Shown here piece after piece: positions 11,684 to 27,079 of a DNA stretch of 64,000 nt. Origin of the DNA: Centroberyx gerrardi (lineage: Eukaryota > Chordata > Actinopteri > Beryciformes > Berycidae); the NCBI RefSeq assembly GCF_048128805.1, contig NC_136005.1:21228260-21292259 (forward strand), in the 5' to 3' direction. Each line of letters begins with the position of its first letter. The first letter of the stretch is position 1. A program made the translations under genes and the position numbers. Below the pieces are notes generated by a model. That model had not been told where the DNA came from. It was given only the letters and a program-made list of their open reading frames with translations, and did no database searches.

Positions 11684-13500
11684 AGAAACCAGCACAGGAA
11701 GGACTAGGTTGATATCAAATAATGAATATTTTCAGAAAAACACCTAATTAAGGAAATGCTTTGTTCACCAGATTATACGCTGTAACCATATTTTGCTATC
11801 TACATTGCTGTGTACATTATTATTGAAATTGTGGATATAGCTAGTCAAAAATAATAGTGAATATGCTATTGGCTTAATATAAATAATACAGTGAGCTCCA
11901 AGAGTTAGGGACATAATACTTTTACTATAAAAAAGTAAAATATTAAACAAGAGAGACTTTGACTTTTAGTGCAGAGCATCAGCTGGAATCTACAGTTTGT
12001 TTGGTATGTTATCCATACTAGAAAAAATGAATACAGCGTTCATAGAGGAGAGAGTGTGGTTGAGTATTAAGTGAACATACAGTATATTGCTTGCTTTGTA
12101 GTATTTCTTATGGACTGAAAATACTCACTTGAAATGTTGAAATGATCAATTAAAAACATTAACAGCAAGTAAGTATATATTCCAATTATATATAATTAGA
12201 ATATTAATGAATCTAAACATAAATGTGTCCAAAGAGTGTCCAAAGCAAAAAAAAAAAAAAAGACATTTTCATGGTAATTTATTTAATTCAGATATTACTA
12301 CTTCTTTTACAGTAGCATGTTTAATACCCTTGCATCACCACTAGGCTTTGAAAAAGAATTTAGAACATGTGGAACTCAAACTCTCAGCAGAAACCAATGT
12401 AAATAACATTCTCTGAAACAGCATTCCAGTTCCAACAAATGGAATTCTTTTCAGCTGCAGGCAGGCTTTTCACTGGTGGCCTAATCTCACACAACAGCAG
12501 AGTGTCCAGAGCGAGTTTAGGCGCCAATTCCTTCATGAGCATCTGCTTAGCTACATAAGTTAGCAAAAAAAGGAATAAAATGTGTTTGTTTAACAGCGAG
12601 TAAGTATAGACAGAGTACACAAACAAATCCAGTGACAAAACTCTCCAGAGTTTGACTCCTTATAGAAAGTGATGGTGAGGGTAAGTGAGTGGAATGAATT
12701 TCATATTTGGTCTGTTCGGGTGTTTGCTTGGGTAGACTGAGGGGGTTCCATGCCCCCCTTAATTATGTGATATCCACTCAAACTGGGTGAACACAACAGC
12801 CTCAGTCTTAAGTCAGTTAGCATCTGCCTTCAGAAATTTAGCTGTGCCTTTGCTGTTGTCCACTAGATTGCAGTGATAACTGTCAATGGTATGTTTTTGA
12901 GACATACAGTATACAATATAGTGCAATATAATAGTACATATTGGCTATGGGCCTAACATTCATCAGATGAAAAAGAAGACAAAACATTAAAACGCATTTA
13001 TTTCATGGCTAGTTCAAAGAACATTTTGAAACAAATTCCAACGCGTTTCGGTTGTGGCCTTCATCATGGGATAGCACACCAGACGGTGTTGTTCTTCATG
13101 CAGCTTTGGATAAAGCCTTGAAAATATGTTCGTCATGGCGGCCTTTACTTTGAAAATTATTGGCCGGAAGTGTAATTTTTACTGCTTGCTGTGATGAGAG
13201 GTCTAGAGAGTATGGTGATTTTGCCTTCAAAATAAAAGCTCAAATTTGTCATGCCTCGTTAAAAAAATGTAGGAATTGTATCAAAATACTCTTTACTGTA
13301 AATGTTGACTGAAAGGAAGTGAATGTTTTACATCCTCTTATGTCCCATGAAATGCATTTTTAGCCAATTTCTGATATAAAAAAACAACAACTTTTACTAC
13401 ACATTCCTCCTTAAATGCATTATCTATTTTCACGTTTGTACTTTGTATTAGAAAACGAAACACCTTTGTCAATAAGGGTTTTATTTTGAAAGTTGTGATC
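11684..13500. other. Serpin 3' flank and intergenic DNA
   Basis: It holds the serpin 3' UTR, whose end is uncertain: candidate signals include AATAAA at 12574-12579. No other gene is supported. At 13037-13070 lies a TTCCAACGCGTTTCGG...CCTTCATCATGG motif related to motifs at 7749-7782 and, in reverse, 63603-63640. Sequence at 13500-13840 becomes CpG-richer and ends in a donor-like AGGCAG/GTAACA at 13841, a plausible non-coding first exon for gfus. Confidence 0.45.
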
Positions 13501-14361
13501 GGAAGCCATCTTTTTTTATTCTCCCTGGCTTGACACTGGCGCCGCTTCCCCACTCTTGTCTGCAGTTTACAGCTTGTCGGTGAGAGACTATTACTTTGTC
13601 AGCCCAAAGTTAGCATAGTATGACGGTAACAGTGCCACACTCGTAGAAAAAAGAAACATATTAATATAGTTGCTATTTTTGCAATTAGTTGTTATTCACG
13701 TAAACACTCGCTGAAACCACTAACGGTAGTTAATGACAACTAAAAGCTAGCTAACATCAACTTTAGCTAATGTAGCTAGCCTGGCTGGCTTTGCTGGTGC
13801 TACTGCACGAGTTGGCTGCCTTAATAGGGGAGAGGCAGGTAACAATGGCAAATTGGCCTTGGGTTACCGTTGTTACACGTTTACAGTAGTGTGTAGCAAC
13901 AAATGACTGATGTACAATTTTGGGCTTGGTAGTTAAGCTAAAATAAATTAGATAATGTTAAATTTGAGAGTTAAACTTGGCTTGATATAGCTTTCTAGAT
14001 AACGCTAAGTGTCCTCACTTCATATTTTTTCTGCCGTTTAATTAAATGTGTCTGGCCCATGTTGGTGTGAAAAAAAAAAAAACCTTCTCCAGCGAACTGA
14101 ACTGCTGGATGACGTGGCATTTATCTATCATCAGTCCTGCTTGAACAGAGCATAACAAAACTGATACACCCACCTGTAGACGTTGTCAGCAAAACATATA
14201 ACACCATGTCTGTGGGTGCAAGATTATCTACTGTTTGGTATAATAAAATGTTAGCCTCACTGCAATAATGCTCTTAATAAGAGTCTTGTGTCATTTGCAT
14301 TATGCTTCACTCACAGAGGATGGAACCACCATTTAGTTTCTCTGTCGGTCTGTCTGTGTAG

Positions 14362-17417
<3,056 letters not shown>

Positions 17418-17828
17418 AGTCTGCCAAACAAGTCGGCAAAATCTTAGTCCAGCCACTGTTTGCTCAGTGAGGAGCAAGAATAGAAAGGGGTGTTGGTAGA
17501 GGAAGTGAGGGGTGAAGATGGTTCATCCACCCAGGCAGAATGCCGTTTACTGTAAATTAAGTCTGTCAGTGTGATCATGATTGCATCACTCATATCTATG
17601 CACTGAAAGTGTGTGAGCTCGACAGTATGTCTCACCACTCTTGAATAGTCGGTGTTGCAGACCAAACTTTGTTGTTACAGACTTGCCTATAGTTTCTGTG
17701 GTTGAATGGTTGTTACATCAGTGTGATGTCAATTTAATCTGCCCCAGTGGTACAACTTAAATCAGTACAGAGAACTTATCCCACCTTCAGCTATCTGAGC
17801 TGTTTAACAATGTGTGGGCAGTGGGCAT

Positions 17829-17834
17829 AATAAA
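17829..17834 (+). terminator. gfus polyadenylation signal
   Basis: AATAAA 412 bases after the gfus stop. Another AATAAA occurs at about 18173. Either may be used, and both are on the gfus strand before the convergent brambleberry 3' end. Confidence 0.55.
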
Positions 17835-18414
17835 ATGTGTCATTGTGAGGATGTATTTTATGTGCAATTTTCAGAATTTTGCTTACTATGCTCGTGTTAA
17901 ACAATTCAGTTGTAAATCAGTTGCTTCTTGATCGAGGAGCTGACACACAACAATCTTCTGTCCTGTATTCAGTAGTTCAACATTTCACTTGTCTGAATGA
18001 CCTTCATTCTTGAAGGGTTTGGATTTGTTAGTGTTAATTAATGTAGCCTAGATTCACTTTATTGAATGAACACAATGATTTGTTTCTCTTGGTTATGGTA
18101 CATGCTGCTGTTTAACTGGTGGCTTGGCATATTTAACTATTTTATGAAATGGACTCAGTATTAACACTGAGCAAAATAAATGTTTTTTTATACCTGTCAT
18201 GGTGTCTTGACTTGAAATCAGTGTTTTACAAGTTGCAGGCAGAGGTTTCTGATCAGGTTTCAGAGTTTTGTTGGCTTTTGTGTGACTTCACAGGCAGATT
18301 AAATGCAGTAAGACCAAGTTTAGTGAATAAATTTGCAACCTTGGGGACTACCACTGCCATCTGTATACATGTACAGACAGCTTCATTCATAGAGAAAGAA
18401 ATAATTTATTAATT

Positions 18415-18420
18415 TAAAAA
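18415..18420 (-). terminator. Candidate brambleberry polyadenylation signal
   Basis: TTTATT on the plus strand (AATAAA on the minus strand), about 210 bases beyond the brambleberry stop codon, facing the gfus 3' end. The two genes are convergent with under 600 bases between their likely transcript ends. Confidence 0.45.
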
Positions 18421-18629
18421 TGTAACACTAAAACATGTTGCTAAAAAAAAAAGTAAAAATACATAAAAGTATAGTGTCCATTTTACCCAATTTCATCTTA
18501 AACTTATAGCAAAAATGTTGGGCAGAAGTTCATACAAACACAATCACACACATGGTTACAGTTGCAGAGACACACCTCTAGCAATAAAACTGGAGCAAGC
18601 AACATAATAAAGTGGGGAAAATTGGAGTT

Positions 18630-21600
18630 TCAGGGGTTGATGTAGGAGGTGTAGCCCCCTTCATGGACTCGGCAGTACTCCTGTCCCAGTACGGCTCTCT
18701 TCTTACAAGCCTTCCCCGTCTTTGTGATACCACAGCACAACTGACGACTTGACACCGAGCTACCATGGGAAAGATGAAGGGAGAGACAAAATGAAGATGT
18801 CAAGAAAAAACATAAAAGTGGCAACTTCAAAAAAATACAACAATAAGGGCAAACAAGTATATCAAGTTTAATTTGCTTGAGAAAGGTCAGATCTGAGAAA
18901 ACAGTAAAGTTTACAACACTGACCTGTTGCTGGCTAGTGACAGATTTGGACTCGCGCTTCGTGAGTCATTCACTGCATCAAAAACACCTCCCAGGTTCCT
19001 CGGAGGAATATCATCAATGAAAGCCTAAACATAATACCACATTAAATTAGTGACGACACAAACTACTGAAAATAGATGGACAACTGATAAATGCCATTCC
19101 ACTGGATCTCTCCAGTTATAGTCACCAATGACCTTCACTTCCATGTGCTCACCGCTGAAAGGCTTGGCCGTGCTATGAGCCTGGGAGTTGATTGATTGGG
19201 TGTGCCTAGTATCGGCACAAACCTGGCCTCTGGCACTGGGTGGCTGTGGGAGGGAGACAGTGCCGATATGCACGGGTCACCTGTATGCAACAATATGAAA
19301 TATGAAAGCAAAGATGTGAGTAGTGGAATTTAGGCAAACCTAATTTCTATCAGAAATGCATTGCTTTTCCATTGGAGAGAATTTCTACAATCTGTCACCG
19401 TTAATGATATGCATTCCTCACCAGACATGAAGCTGTCCTGATTCAGCAGGTCCTCTTGCTCCATGGAGCCATCCAGTTCATCTCTGAAGATAAAGAATAG
19501 GACACACACACACACACACACTACATCAAATAAAGCAACAAGCATTTTTGGGCCACTAACCAGTTACTGCCACAATCCTTGGGGTTCTTTGCGACGCTGG
19601 TGAGGCATTTTCAGACACACCTCTGTGGTGTAGAGGAGCAGCATGGAACATGCTGCTTCTTTGGTTCCACAATTTCACTGGGGGCCAGTGCGGGCAGGCT
19701 GGCTGACTTTCCTCTGATCTGGGAGCATGCCCACAACAGCTGATTCACAAACCAATAACCTGTACACACACATTACAAAAATACAGAATGAAAACAACCT
19801 TATGACACAAAGAGAGCTGATTGTATGATACATCGTACACCTGTAAGCAGCTTCAAGTCCGTACCCAGAGAGAGAGTGAGCAGCAGCAGGCTGAGGCCGG
19901 TGAGATCCAGCGCAGGCTGCTGGTTGACCTCAGCCACTGCATTAAAGGGCACAGTGAGCAGCAGCATGGCTCGGGAGAAAACTGGACAGCGCAGGAACGT
20001 CAACAGGACTGCACACAGTAGGAAATAGCCTGTATGTGCAATACATGTCCACATGGTTGCCAGGCTCAGACCTGTTATCAGAGAAGAACATGGGAAACTG
20101 TTATAAATTCATACTGAAAATATAAATCTATTCCAGGTTGATTAGAGCACAGTCAGGTGGCCAGTGGTTTTGCGATATCGAACTGATTTATCATACTACT
20201 GGTTGACTATTGTGTCAAATAATTACCGCGGCACTGTGAGATCTGGGGTAATTTACAGCTAAATACGCAATAGTCTTGAAATTCCGTGCCCTTGTTCTGC
20301 ACACTCAGGAGGTGCAACATGGAATAGCCAAGACCAGCTCTTCCCATTTCTTTCAAAGTCCCCATGAAATAAAGTCCCGTTACTTTTACTTACTGGAAAA
20401 CAGAGTATCTTTCATGGTGACCTCATGCTGCACTAGTAGGCGTAAATATACATTTCTAACTAATAAAACTAGCAGATTTGTTAACAGTCCTGCCCCGCCC
20501 CTCCTCACCCCTCCCATCAAATAAAACTGCCTTTCTCTCCCACTAGACTTTTCAATGATCGCTCACTGCAGTATGTCCCGCTCCAACATCCTGTTTCAAC
20601 ATGAAATGCATCAAATCAAGAAGCAAAGATGCCATTTCATGGGGTCTTTAAAATATATGTGGGTCTGAGTCTCACCTGCCCAGCCCAGGTAGCCCTGGAT
20701 CATGTGAAGCCTGTCCTCTATACGGCTCTGCATGTTATCAAGGTAGTGCAGCATGACTCCCAGGGTGCCATTCATGCGCTCCAGTTTGCTCATCAGGTCA
20801 GAGTAGTACTGTGCCGTCTGGTCCTGGTATTGGAGAAACCCTAACATACTATGGTCTGAGGCAACCATGGGCACAGGGGGGAAAAAAGAGCAGAGAAATA
20901 GACAGCGTTGATATGAACTAGAAATGTAATGGTGACAAATTTAGATTTAGGATACACTATTCTGGTTACCAATTTTTTGGTAGATGTCCTGTGCTCGGTG
21001 TCTGACATCTGCAAGGTCTTCAATAATAGCCTTGTGACTGTCCTGCACCTCAGACCCTTGGCTCTTCAAATGCTCACTCACATTCTCTACAGGAAGACAG
21101 AGACAGACAGCAGGTACAGCACATTACTTCACACACGACTGTGAAAGTGAGATAACAGGTAATACTGGTGTTGATTGAGAAGTATAAAGCATATCCAATT
21201 CCAAGAATGTAACCACAGCTGTGCACAGCACAAATACAAGCACCTGTTTTGGTATGGCGATTCATACAGGCACAACTCAATCAGCACTGTACTTGTCAAA
21301 GCTCATCTATAAACAATAGCGCCAACACTAGGGGAAAGTAATACAAAAGGAGAATATTTTGAAGTGTGTTGTTGAGCAAAATACATTCTCACCCATTCTC
21401 TTTGTAATGCCGTGAATGAGCTGTGCTACCAGCTCCTGTCCAGAGGCGATGAGGGCCTTTTCCTGGCCCAGCCGCTCCAGGTTGGTCGTCAGGGAATTCT
21501 CCATCTGCTCCTGGCCTTCCCACAGTTTCCCCTGCTGGGCTTGCAAAGCACTGTGGCCCTGAAGCAGCTTGTCCAACGAGGCTGCAGTCAGCTCCCTCAG

Positions 21601-22739
21601 TTCCAGTTGGCCCTCCTGTTATAAAGCACCATGGTCAAGGCCAAATGAACTGTGAACTATCACCAGGACAGGATCTGACCCTGGCCCCCCCATTGCATAC
21701 TGCCCCGCTAAAACTGAAAAAGACAAAACTAAAAACTCTACCTTGAGGTCTTTCATTGCATCCAGTTGGCTGGTGGCTGTGGAGATGAGAGCATTGACTG
21801 TGAGCTCCGCCCTGCGGCGGAAGTGCAGCTGGCGAGTTGCGTAGCACACAGAGCGAGCTCGGTTGCTCACTATGTGGTATGCATTCCATGTGTCCGAGTC
21901 CATGTCTTCTGTGCACTGCTTTATAGTCTGAAACATCAAAATGACATCTTTAACATAAGAAGCTCCACCAAGACCAAAAACACACACATACACCATTTTA
22001 AATATCACAGCATTGGTGTGATTTTAAGTTTTTTTTTTTTTAAACCCTCACATTTTAATATTGATCTCCCCTGTTTTGTTCATAAGTAACCACTACCTTC
22101 TTAGTTTGGATTTTTTGAATTTCTGAAAGCTTACCATTTCCTCTGTACAAGGGTAGGCCCTGCGCCCCTCAACCTCTGCCTGGCAGTTGAATAGGACCAC
22201 TCCAAGTTTGGCAAGCTGCTCTTCTGATAGGCCTCCACAGGTCGACTTCAGCTGAGCAACCACCTGGGACAGAACAGAAGGCTGTATTAGATGTTTCAGC
22301 ACACAACCTGTGCAGGTGTACCGAAGCTGCTCTGGGGCAGCAGTGAGGGTGATGGTGAAAACTGCTATTGTGTGCAATTTGATATCAAAAGGTGAGACAT
22401 TAAGTATTTTTCCCCTTTAAAAAAAAAAAGCTCTACAGACTGATTTACAAGGCTGGGTGCATTAAAAAGCAATGACAGTGCCTATTTTACCCTGTAAAGA
22501 CAGCTGTCCAGGGGGCTGAGCTCCATCTGCTTTGCCTCAGCCAAGAACTTCTCATCAGCAACAGTCATCTCAAATGGAGGGGCATCTCTTGCAGGACGTC
22601 CTGGAGTTGCTGGTGGTGGGGCTGCTGGAGGGGCCTCTGTTCGCTTCAGCCAGTCAAATAATCCACTGACTGCAGGGTACTGGGAGGCCAGCATGACCGT
22701 CAGCAGTAAAGACAGGCGACGGATCAGGAGCCGGGCCAT
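18630..22739 (-). CDS. bmb: Brambleberry, Kar5-type karyogamy protein
   Basis: Twelve minus-strand exons (22739-22491, 22263-22135, 21927-21742, 21615-21393, 21086-20970, 20855-20676, 20071-19841, 19759-19621, 19483-19422, 19280-19153, 19024-18924, 18759-18630) join in phase to 624 residues. In zebrafish, Brambleberry is a nuclear-envelope protein needed to fuse karyomeres and nuclei in the early embryo. The sequence shows an N-terminal signal/anchor (RLLIRRLSLLLTVMLA) and a Cys-rich domain at about 80-170 (TCGG, FNCQ, YPCTEE, KQCTED, SVCYATRQ), the Kar5/GEX1 hallmark. A coiled coil at about 190-360 follows, then two membrane spans in exon 7 (about 366-392 and 400-436). The C-terminus has a small C/H cluster (CCGITKTGKACKK...YCRVH) typical of a compact zinc knuckle. 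The start is the ATG before MARLLIRR. Exon 8 has a read-through alternative that would stop almost at once. Identity rests on remembered family sequence and architecture. Confidence 0.85.
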
Positions 22740-23329
22740 CTCGAGGGAAATTTCAGAAAATAATGAGCACAAATGAATCACGTGTGTCATGAATTCAGCT
22801 ATAACTAGCAGGACAAGATGCAAGATAGTTAAACTGGACACATACAAAAAAAGTCACCGGATAGCTAGTCTACATAAACAGACCTAGTAGCCTTGAGCGC
22901 AGACCAGCATGAGGCTTTGCCCAGGCATGTCTGCACCAAGCAAGGCACTCATGACAGACACACAGCAGCTACTGCAGGCTATCGAGGGACCGTACACACA
23001 CTATTAAAATATAAATACATGGCTACTAAGAATTAGACTTGCATATATTTTGTGAAAACGCAAAACAAAAAAAATGGGATGCAAGAAACGCATCACAAAC
23101 ATCACTAACAATCAACAGCTATCACAATACACCTAACGCTAACTTGTTACAGCTGTAAGTGGAGGTAAAAAAAAAAGTTTAATTAAATGCGCAATTTTAA
23201 ACATTTCCAAAAACAAATACCTTTTTTAAGCGTCAATTCTGAAGAATAGCTGGTAGTATGCAGAAGATCAGAATCCCCGACTCACACGCACAGCTGATTG
23301 AAATGACAGTTAAATATTTCTCCTCCCCA
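22740..23329. other. Brambleberry 5' region
   Basis: This stretch lies upstream of the brambleberry ATG on its strand and probably holds its 5' UTR and perhaps a non-coding exon. No further ORF or repeat was recognised. Confidence 0.4.
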
Positions 23330-23660
23330 ACTTCTCCGCCCTATCTATTGATACGGCAAGGATGCAACCAATGGCATTACTTACATTTTTGGAGGCGGAT
23401 ATGGGATGTGTTCGATTTAAGTCACAGCTGAAACGGAAAGGGGGGTTGTAAAATTGGTCGCTGAAGTGAATGAAGGTACTGGAGACGCCGCCTACCTGGT
23501 GCTGCAGCGAGTACAAACCAATCGGACCAATAGTTTACGGACGGCCAGCTGGTTTGTGGATGCGCCGGTGCATCCGACCTGACAGACCGGGCAGATAGTT
23601 GAAATTAACCTGCAATCTGATCTGTGCAAAACTTCGGACAAATCTTAAATGTATCAGGTG
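23330..23660. promoter_or_regulatory. Divergent promoter between bmb and pycr3/MSANT gene
   Basis: CCAAT boxes occur at 23368-23372, 23518-23522 and 23527-23531, the last two in tandem (ACCAATCGGACCAATAG), within CpG-containing sequence and without a TATA box. The flanking genes run in opposite directions (brambleberry leftward, Myb/SANT ORF and pycr3 rightward), which fits a shared NF-Y type promoter. A strong donor follows at 23657/23658 (ATGTATCAG then GTGAAT), so a short first exon probably ends here. Confidence 0.55.
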
Positions 23661-24078
23661 AATAAATATCCTATTACCAACGTTAACGTTAGCCGTTTTT
23701 TGTTCACTGCATCGTGTGACATCGTGTTTGTTACACTCTGGGTTACTTTATGGTTGCCCAGTCAACAAGCAACACGTGCATTGTGTTTCTATAATCTCTC
23801 CCTGGATTATTTTCTAGCTAACGCTAGCTAGATGCAGCAGCAGAGCTACATTTGGCTATCCAGGTGTTTAAAGAGAGGCCATTGCACTTAATCGACACTG
23901 TTTGGACGACCAGTGGGCTGAATAAAGCTAAAGTTAAAGCTAGCAACTGCATAGCTCTGCCTCTGCCACATCTCAGACATGCTAGTACCTCAGTAGCAAG
24001 CTAGCTGTCTGAACAACATTTTGCTGCTGCGCTAACGTTTACTAGCCAACGAGCTAATTTGGCTGCTCTGCCACAACA

Positions 24079-24564
24079 ATGGACGAGACTAGTATTAAGA
24101 AACAGAACTGGGACGTGAGGGAGACGGAGTTATTTCTGGAAATCCTCAAGGAGCTCGACATGAAGAAATGCCTAGACGGAAGGAAAGTTAGGAACAACAA
24201 ACTCTTCAAGGTGGCGCACAGGAGAATGACAGCGGCCGGCTACCACAGATCAGTGGATCAATTAAAGATTCGTTGGAAAGTTCTCAAAAGTGCATATTAC
24301 AAGTGCAAGCGGCAACCACAGTCCAACGCCCCTTCCAAAATACAGGGTTGGTGGCGTTATGAAAAAACAATGATTGCAATCATGGAATCGAGGCGTCCCT
24401 TAGTCGGAGCTGTGGTCCACTCTGATAGGAATGATGAAGTGACGGAAGACTCGGATGGAGAAGCATCTATCCTGCACTGGCCTCAGCCCTGCCCAGACAG
24501 TTCCAGTCTGAATCTGGATTTGATTGTAGGGGTGACACCGTGGATTCGGTCTAGTTTGTCATAA
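24079..24564 (+). CDS. Myb/SANT-like (trihelix) DNA-binding ORF
   Basis: An intact 161-codon ORF starting MDETSIKKQNWDVRETELFL. Residues 10-105 match the Myb/SANT-like trihelix pattern: a first-helix Trp (NW), ETELFLEIL, an RN-x-LFK-x-AHRRM second helix, Gly-Tyr (AAGYHRS), then QLKIRWKVLKSAYYKCK and a WWRYEK segment. Such domains bind DNA in transcription factors and domesticated Harbinger-type proteins. The tail is acidic (NDEVTEDSDGEAS). I cannot name an orthologue. No AATAAA or ATTAAA occurs between its stop and the pycr3 coding exon at 24775, so the exon may be spliced to pycr3 instead of being a separate gene. Donors at GAA/GTGACG and GGG/GTGACA are both phase-compatible with that exon. 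Confidence 0.6.
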   Translation: MDETSIKKQNWDVRETELFLEILKELDMKKCLDGRKVRNNKLFKVAHRRMTAAGYHRSVDQLKIRWKVLKSAYYKCKRQPQSNAPSKIQGWWRYEKTMIAIMESRRPLVGAVVHSDRNDEVTEDSDGEASILHWPQPCPDSSSLNLDLIVGVTPWIRSSLS

Positions 24565-24792
24565 GACCATAATTCTGAGTTGATTCCATGATTTCTTTCA
24601 TCTGTTGTCAAAATTGTTACCCCTCTCCCCCCCGCACATTCATATGCAAAACCTATACCCTAGGGAAGATGCCTCTGGGTTGTTCAAATGTAATTGTTTT
24701 CAGCTAAATGTGAGAGTGTGATTGTAGCATGTTGTTGATGATTCCTCTGGCCTCTGTCCCTACCCGTCTGGCAGATCAAAACAGACCCTGAG

Positions 24793-26751
24793 ATGGACTC
24801 GCAGCTGAAGATTGGTTTTATCGGGGCAGGGAACATGGCCTATGGGATAGCGAAGGGCATCTTGTCTGGTGAGTCAGGAGGACAGGGGTGAAGCAGGGCA
24901 AAGGTGTTAAGTGAGGGAGTTTACAATCTTATGTTTCCATTATAGGAGATGTTCTTCCCATGAATGTGAAAGTGAGTGCCCCATCCTCCAGGAACTTGGG
25001 GCGCTTTCAGGTATGTTTTTCCCTCTTCTCTCCTTTTTTATTATCCCCTCCATATCCCCTATTTCCCTTATACCTTCACCTTTCTCAGACAAAGCAAGCT
25101 GAGCTGATGTTTTGCCTCTGTGCTTGGATTCATGCTGTGTGAGCATGCCGACATGAAGGTACATGCTGTTCAATAACGTCTCTTCCAATTGCTTGTCAGG
25201 AGTTGGGGATTGCAGTCACTCACTCCAACTCAGAGTTGGTTTGTGGTTCAGATCTGGTCTTTGTGGCAGTCAAACCTCACCTGGTTCCACTTGTTCTCAG
25301 TGAGATCTCGCAATACGTCACTCAGAAACACATCATTGTGTCTGTCGCAGCCGGCGTAACGTTGGCAACATTGGAGCAGGTGAGTCCCTCGGCCCACATG
25401 TAGTGGTCTATAAACCGAAAGCATGTTAGCTGATAGATGAGTAATCTTGTTTATTTTTTTCCCTTTTTCAATTACAAGCTCCTGCCAGCAAATTCAGTAG
25501 TCCTCAGGCTGATGCCCAACCTCCCGTGTTTGCTCCAAGAAGGGGCTCTCCTGTTTTCAAGGGGATCCCAGGCAAAGCCCGAGGATGGAGCTCTGCTTCG
25601 CTCCTTGTTGCATCACTGTGGTTTGGTGGAGGAGGGACCTGAGTCCTGGATTGATGTCCACACAGGACTGAGTGGTAGCGGGGTCGCCTTTGTGAGTGCT
25701 CTAGGGGGGAGAAAAGACCTGTTTGTTATGTCTTTTCTATTCTACTCCTCAACACAAATATGTTTGAAACCAGTGGTTCTGTCTTATTAAATCATGTTGA
25801 ATTTTAGGAAATTTATCTTCCATGTATTTAAAGGGGCATTAAGTAATCTATGACTTTTATCAAACTCTATCAGCAACCAAGGAATTGCAACATTATCAGG
25901 TCTCTGGCACAGTTTACAGTGGCCTGTAATGGACACAAATAAGAGTCACATTTTCACAATAGAGATGAGTAAGCAAGCTACTTAGAGCAGAGATCCATGT
26001 CTGTATATACTGTACTTGTCACTTGCTTTTTTGGCTTGAACAAAAAGTCTTGCGACACCTTGTAGCACTGTCCTCCATTGTTTGGAAATGTGAGTTTTGA
26101 AACCAGAAATCTCAGCACCTGGCAAAGTAATAGTTGAGTCATTTGTATTCATCAAATACCCCATCAGATCCCTGCAGATATATTATGGTCATTTTCTGCT
26201 ACCGAACAGCAAAATCTTGCATATTGCCCTTTTTAATTCTGATGTCTCTGCATGTGATTCACTCCGCAGGTGTACCTGTTTGCTGAAGCACTGGCAGAAG
26301 GGGCTGTTAAGATGGGCATGCCGAGTGCTCTGGCCCACAGCATTGCATCTCAGACTATTCTGGTCAGTTTTACACTTTGTGTGCTCTTGGTTCAATGTAG
26401 TAACAGCAGCCATTTTTAGTATCACTTGTTATAAGTATAAAAAATGGCTGATGTCTGCCTGTCTCAGAACTCTCAGTATAAAAGTACGACGTTTGAACCC
26501 GCCCTCATCGATCTAGTTGTCTTTTCGTTGCCCTCTTGTTGCAGGGTGCTGGCCGGTTGTTACGCGACTCAGGGAAGCATCCAGCTCAGCTTCGCTCGGA
26601 GGTGTGCACCCCAGGAGGGACGACCATCTACGGGCTTCACACCCTGGAGCAGGGTGGTGTGAGGGCAGCAACTATGAGTGCCGTGGAATCTGCCACCGAG
26701 AGAGCCAGGGAGCTCGGCCGCAAGTCGGCAGCAGCGGGATGCAGGAAATGA
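24793..26751 (+). CDS. pycr3: Pyrroline-5-carboxylate reductase 3
   Basis: Exons 24793-24868 (exon begins 24775), 24946-25010, 25200-25379, 25479-25691, 26270-26362 and 26545-26751 join in phase to 277 residues, against 274 in human PYCR3. It reduces pyrroline-5-carboxylate to proline with NAD(P)H in the cytosol. Hallmarks are the N-terminal Rossmann motif [42 protein letters not shown], the [11 protein letters not shown] motif, EGAVKMGMP and the signature [18 protein letters not shown]. The frame is open upstream of the ATG (IKTDPE then MDSQ). A first exon ending at 23657 (ATGTATCAG) would add in frame the start MYQIKTDPE, giving 286 residues, and the Myb/SANT exon could also join in frame. 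Either could be the true N-terminus. Poly(A) signals lie at 27069-27079. Confidence 0.93.
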
Positions 26752-27068
26752 TGGACACTCGGTTGCTGTTTTGCTCCTTTAATAACCACTCATTCAGACT
26801 TAAACTTGACTCAAGCCTAACGGCAAACTGACTTTGTGGCTCATGTCACCAAGGGACATACAGACAAAACTGGACTTTCATTGGTCTCATCTTTTTTTTT
26901 TTTTTTTTAAAAAATGAGTGCAGTTCATACTTCTGATAATCCTTTTTTGTGACAGGAGGGATTTGTTTTGAACAGAAAGTATACATCAGTGAACTAAGCC
27001 AACAGCACTCCCTGCCAGTACCATTGCCCTGATACTGTTTATAGCTCAATCTTAACATGCACACTGAT

Positions 27069-27079
27069 AATAAAATAAA
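27069..27079 (+). terminator. pycr3 polyadenylation signals
   Basis: Two overlapping AATAAA hexamers, 318 bases after the pycr3 stop. A third lies near 27175. Confidence 0.6.

Noticed and set aside
19560-19640. Alternative C-terminal end of brambleberry by reading through the exon 8 donor
   Set aside because: Read-through hits a stop within three codons in the true frame. The spliced model stays open for four more exons and ends in a conserved-looking zinc knuckle.
24911-25188. Overlapping open frames on both strands within pycr3 intron 2
   Set aside because: They are intronic shadows in pyrimidine-rich sequence without family features.
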